Origin: Sthenelais limicola
Lineage: Eukaryota; Annelida; Polychaeta; Phyllodocida; Sigalionidae
Length of the DNA: 64,000 nucleotides
Direction of reading: 5' to 3'
NCBI GenBank assembly: GCA_942159475.1
Contig: OW804096.1
Coordinates: forward strand, 11,147,871 to 11,211,870
Part shown: piece by piece, positions 62,991-64,000 of the stretch
Position numbering within the stretch: position 1 is the first letter of the stretch
Layout of the letters: each line of letters begins with the position of its first letter
Translations under genes and position numbers: made by a program
Notes under the pieces: model-generated
The model's input: the letters and a program-made list of their open reading frames with translations, nothing else
The model's database searches: none
Told to the model about the DNA's origin: nothing

Positions 62991-64000
62991 ATGTTACTAA
63001 AGGGCCTTTTTCATCGAGATACCACTTATATGATTAAAAAGAAAGGTCTATCCATCACACATCTCAACACACAAAGCCTCCTAGGCAAATTTGACCTATT
63101 TAAAACAGAAATCCTGAAATTAGCACCAAAGATAATAGGAATATCAGAATCTTGGTTACACAGCAAGATAGATAATCATGAAATCGAACTGCCAAATTAT
63201 AACATAGAAAGAGTAGATAGGGAATGGAATGAGACTGAAAGCAGCAAACCAAAAAGAGGAGGAGGGGTAGCCATGTATATAGATTCAAACCTAAGCTACA
63301 CTAACCAATCCCAACTAAATATAAGTACAAAAAACTGTGAGTGCATATGGATTAGACTAAATATTAATCACACGAAACCCATATATGTCGGATGCCTCTA
63401 TAAACCACCAAAGGCGGACCATGAAATATTCATGCAATACCTGAACACGACAATAGAAACAATAGCTACAAATAAAAAACATGAAATCTTCCTCTTAGGG
63501 GATTTTAATATAAACATCCTTGATAGCAAAAGCAAGAATAGGAAGGATCTAAAAGACTTTGAAGCCAATATGAGCATGTCCCAATTTATTAGAGAACCTA
63601 CACGTTTCCACTTAAACGAGAATAAAATACTAACAGGCACGCTTATTGATCATATTTATACCAACTGTGAAATCATAATGGAAGCAGGAGTAATTGAGGT
63701 GGCATTAAGCGACCATGAACTAGTATGTATCATAAGAAAGAAATGCTCAATGAAACCCAAGACTATACTAAAAAAAGGCAGATCAATCAAAAACCTAGAT
63801 ATTGAAAAATTTAAAAGAGCTCTACTAAATAACTTTAAATGGACGGATTTCAACAATATTACATCCTGCGGGATAGCTTGGGACACAATAATAGATAGGA
63901 TAAACATAATCCTAGACTCAATGGTCCCCATTAAGCAAATAAGGACTAGAATATCAAACGATCCATGGATATCACAGGAATTAATTAGCTTGATCCAAAG
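62991..64000 (+). CDS. LINE ORF2 endonuclease (5' part, runs off window)
   Basis: Open from ATG at 62991 or 63030 to the window end, about 323 codons. Endonuclease motifs: SITHLNTQSLLGKFD, GISESWLHS (catalytic Glu), KRGGGVAMYI, VGCLYKPPK, FLLGDFNINI, LIDHIYTN and ALSDHELV. It is an APE-type nuclease of a CR1/L2-like LINE different from the one at 37-44 kb. No defect seen in this part. RT would follow on the right. Being open throughout, it may be a young copy. Confidence 0.92.
   Translation, partial: MLLKGLFHRDTTYMIKKKGLSITHLNTQSLLGKFDLFKTEILKLAPKIIGISESWLHSKIDNHEIELPNYNIERVDREWNETESSKPKRGGGVAMYIDSNLSYTNQSQLNISTKNCECIWIRLNINHTKPIYVGCLYKPPKADHEIFMQYLNTTIETIATNKKHEIFLLGDFNINILDSKSKNRKDLKDFEANMSMSQFIREPTRFHLNENKILTGTLIDHIYTNCEIIMEAGVIEVALSDHELVCIIRKKCSMKPKTILKKGRSIKNLDIEKFKRALLNNFKWTDFNNITSCGIAWDTIIDRINIILDSMVPIKQIRTRISNDPWISQELISLIQ

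Overview
The window is animal nuclear DNA. It is AT-rich, its host genes are split by GT-AG introns with matching codon phase, and it is crowded with transposons. There are no bacterial operons, CRISPR arrays or rRNA genes. The gene content (SLC6 transporter, CYP2-like P450, BK-beta/TipE-like channel subunit) and the transposon types (Ngaro-like tyrosine-recombinase retroelements, CR1/L2-like LINEs, a DUF7869-like transposon) fit a marine invertebrate, perhaps an echinoderm. The species cannot be fixed from this sequence.

Host genes. (1) 552-9723, minus strand: 5' part of an SLC6 Na+/Cl- neurotransmitter-type transporter, seven exons, running off the left edge. (2) 19909-30078, minus strand: a four-coding-exon gene for a two-TM, Cys-rich-ectodomain protein resembling KCNMB/TipE ion-channel subunits. 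Its first intron holds a 5.5 kb retroelement, and two related exon-like segments further upstream (about 31.3 kb and 49.3 kb) may be alternative first exons. (3) 51561-60555, plus strand: a complete seven-exon, 500-residue cytochrome P450 of CYP2 type with all hallmark motifs. (4) About 62.5 kb, minus strand: a likely C-terminal exon whose acceptor half has been tandemly copied five times in 64-bp units.

Mobile DNA. Two Ngaro-like elements (11254-16619 plus; 23270-28768 minus) both show the split direct repeat plan A1-ORFs-B1-A2-B2. A large LINE (37142-about 44009) carries an ORF1 whose downstream frame encodes a NADAR/YbiA-like domain, then a separate SGNH hydrolase ORF, then endonuclease/RT. 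A 4.6 kb DNA element (44219-48793) with about 50-bp imperfect terminal inverted repeats carries a spliced gene for a protein of the uncharacterised DUF7869-like type with an RNase-H-like core, probably its transposase. A second LINE endonuclease starts at 62991/63030 and leaves the window on the right. About 36 copies of one roughly 235-bp MITE family (ends GGGTCAGATTTTCAG) in three subfamilies cover over a tenth of the window. Several hug splice sites, and three are split by younger insertions, giving a clear relative chronology. Further foldback elements lie at 4851-4961, 5262-6398, 17164-17418, 21083-21525 and 60122-60338.

The best candidates for something undescribed are the LINE carrying NADAR and SGNH modules and the DUF7869-like DNA transposon with defined ends. 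Next come the P450 exon sandwiched between two opposed MITEs and the acceptor-containing 64-bp exon repeats.
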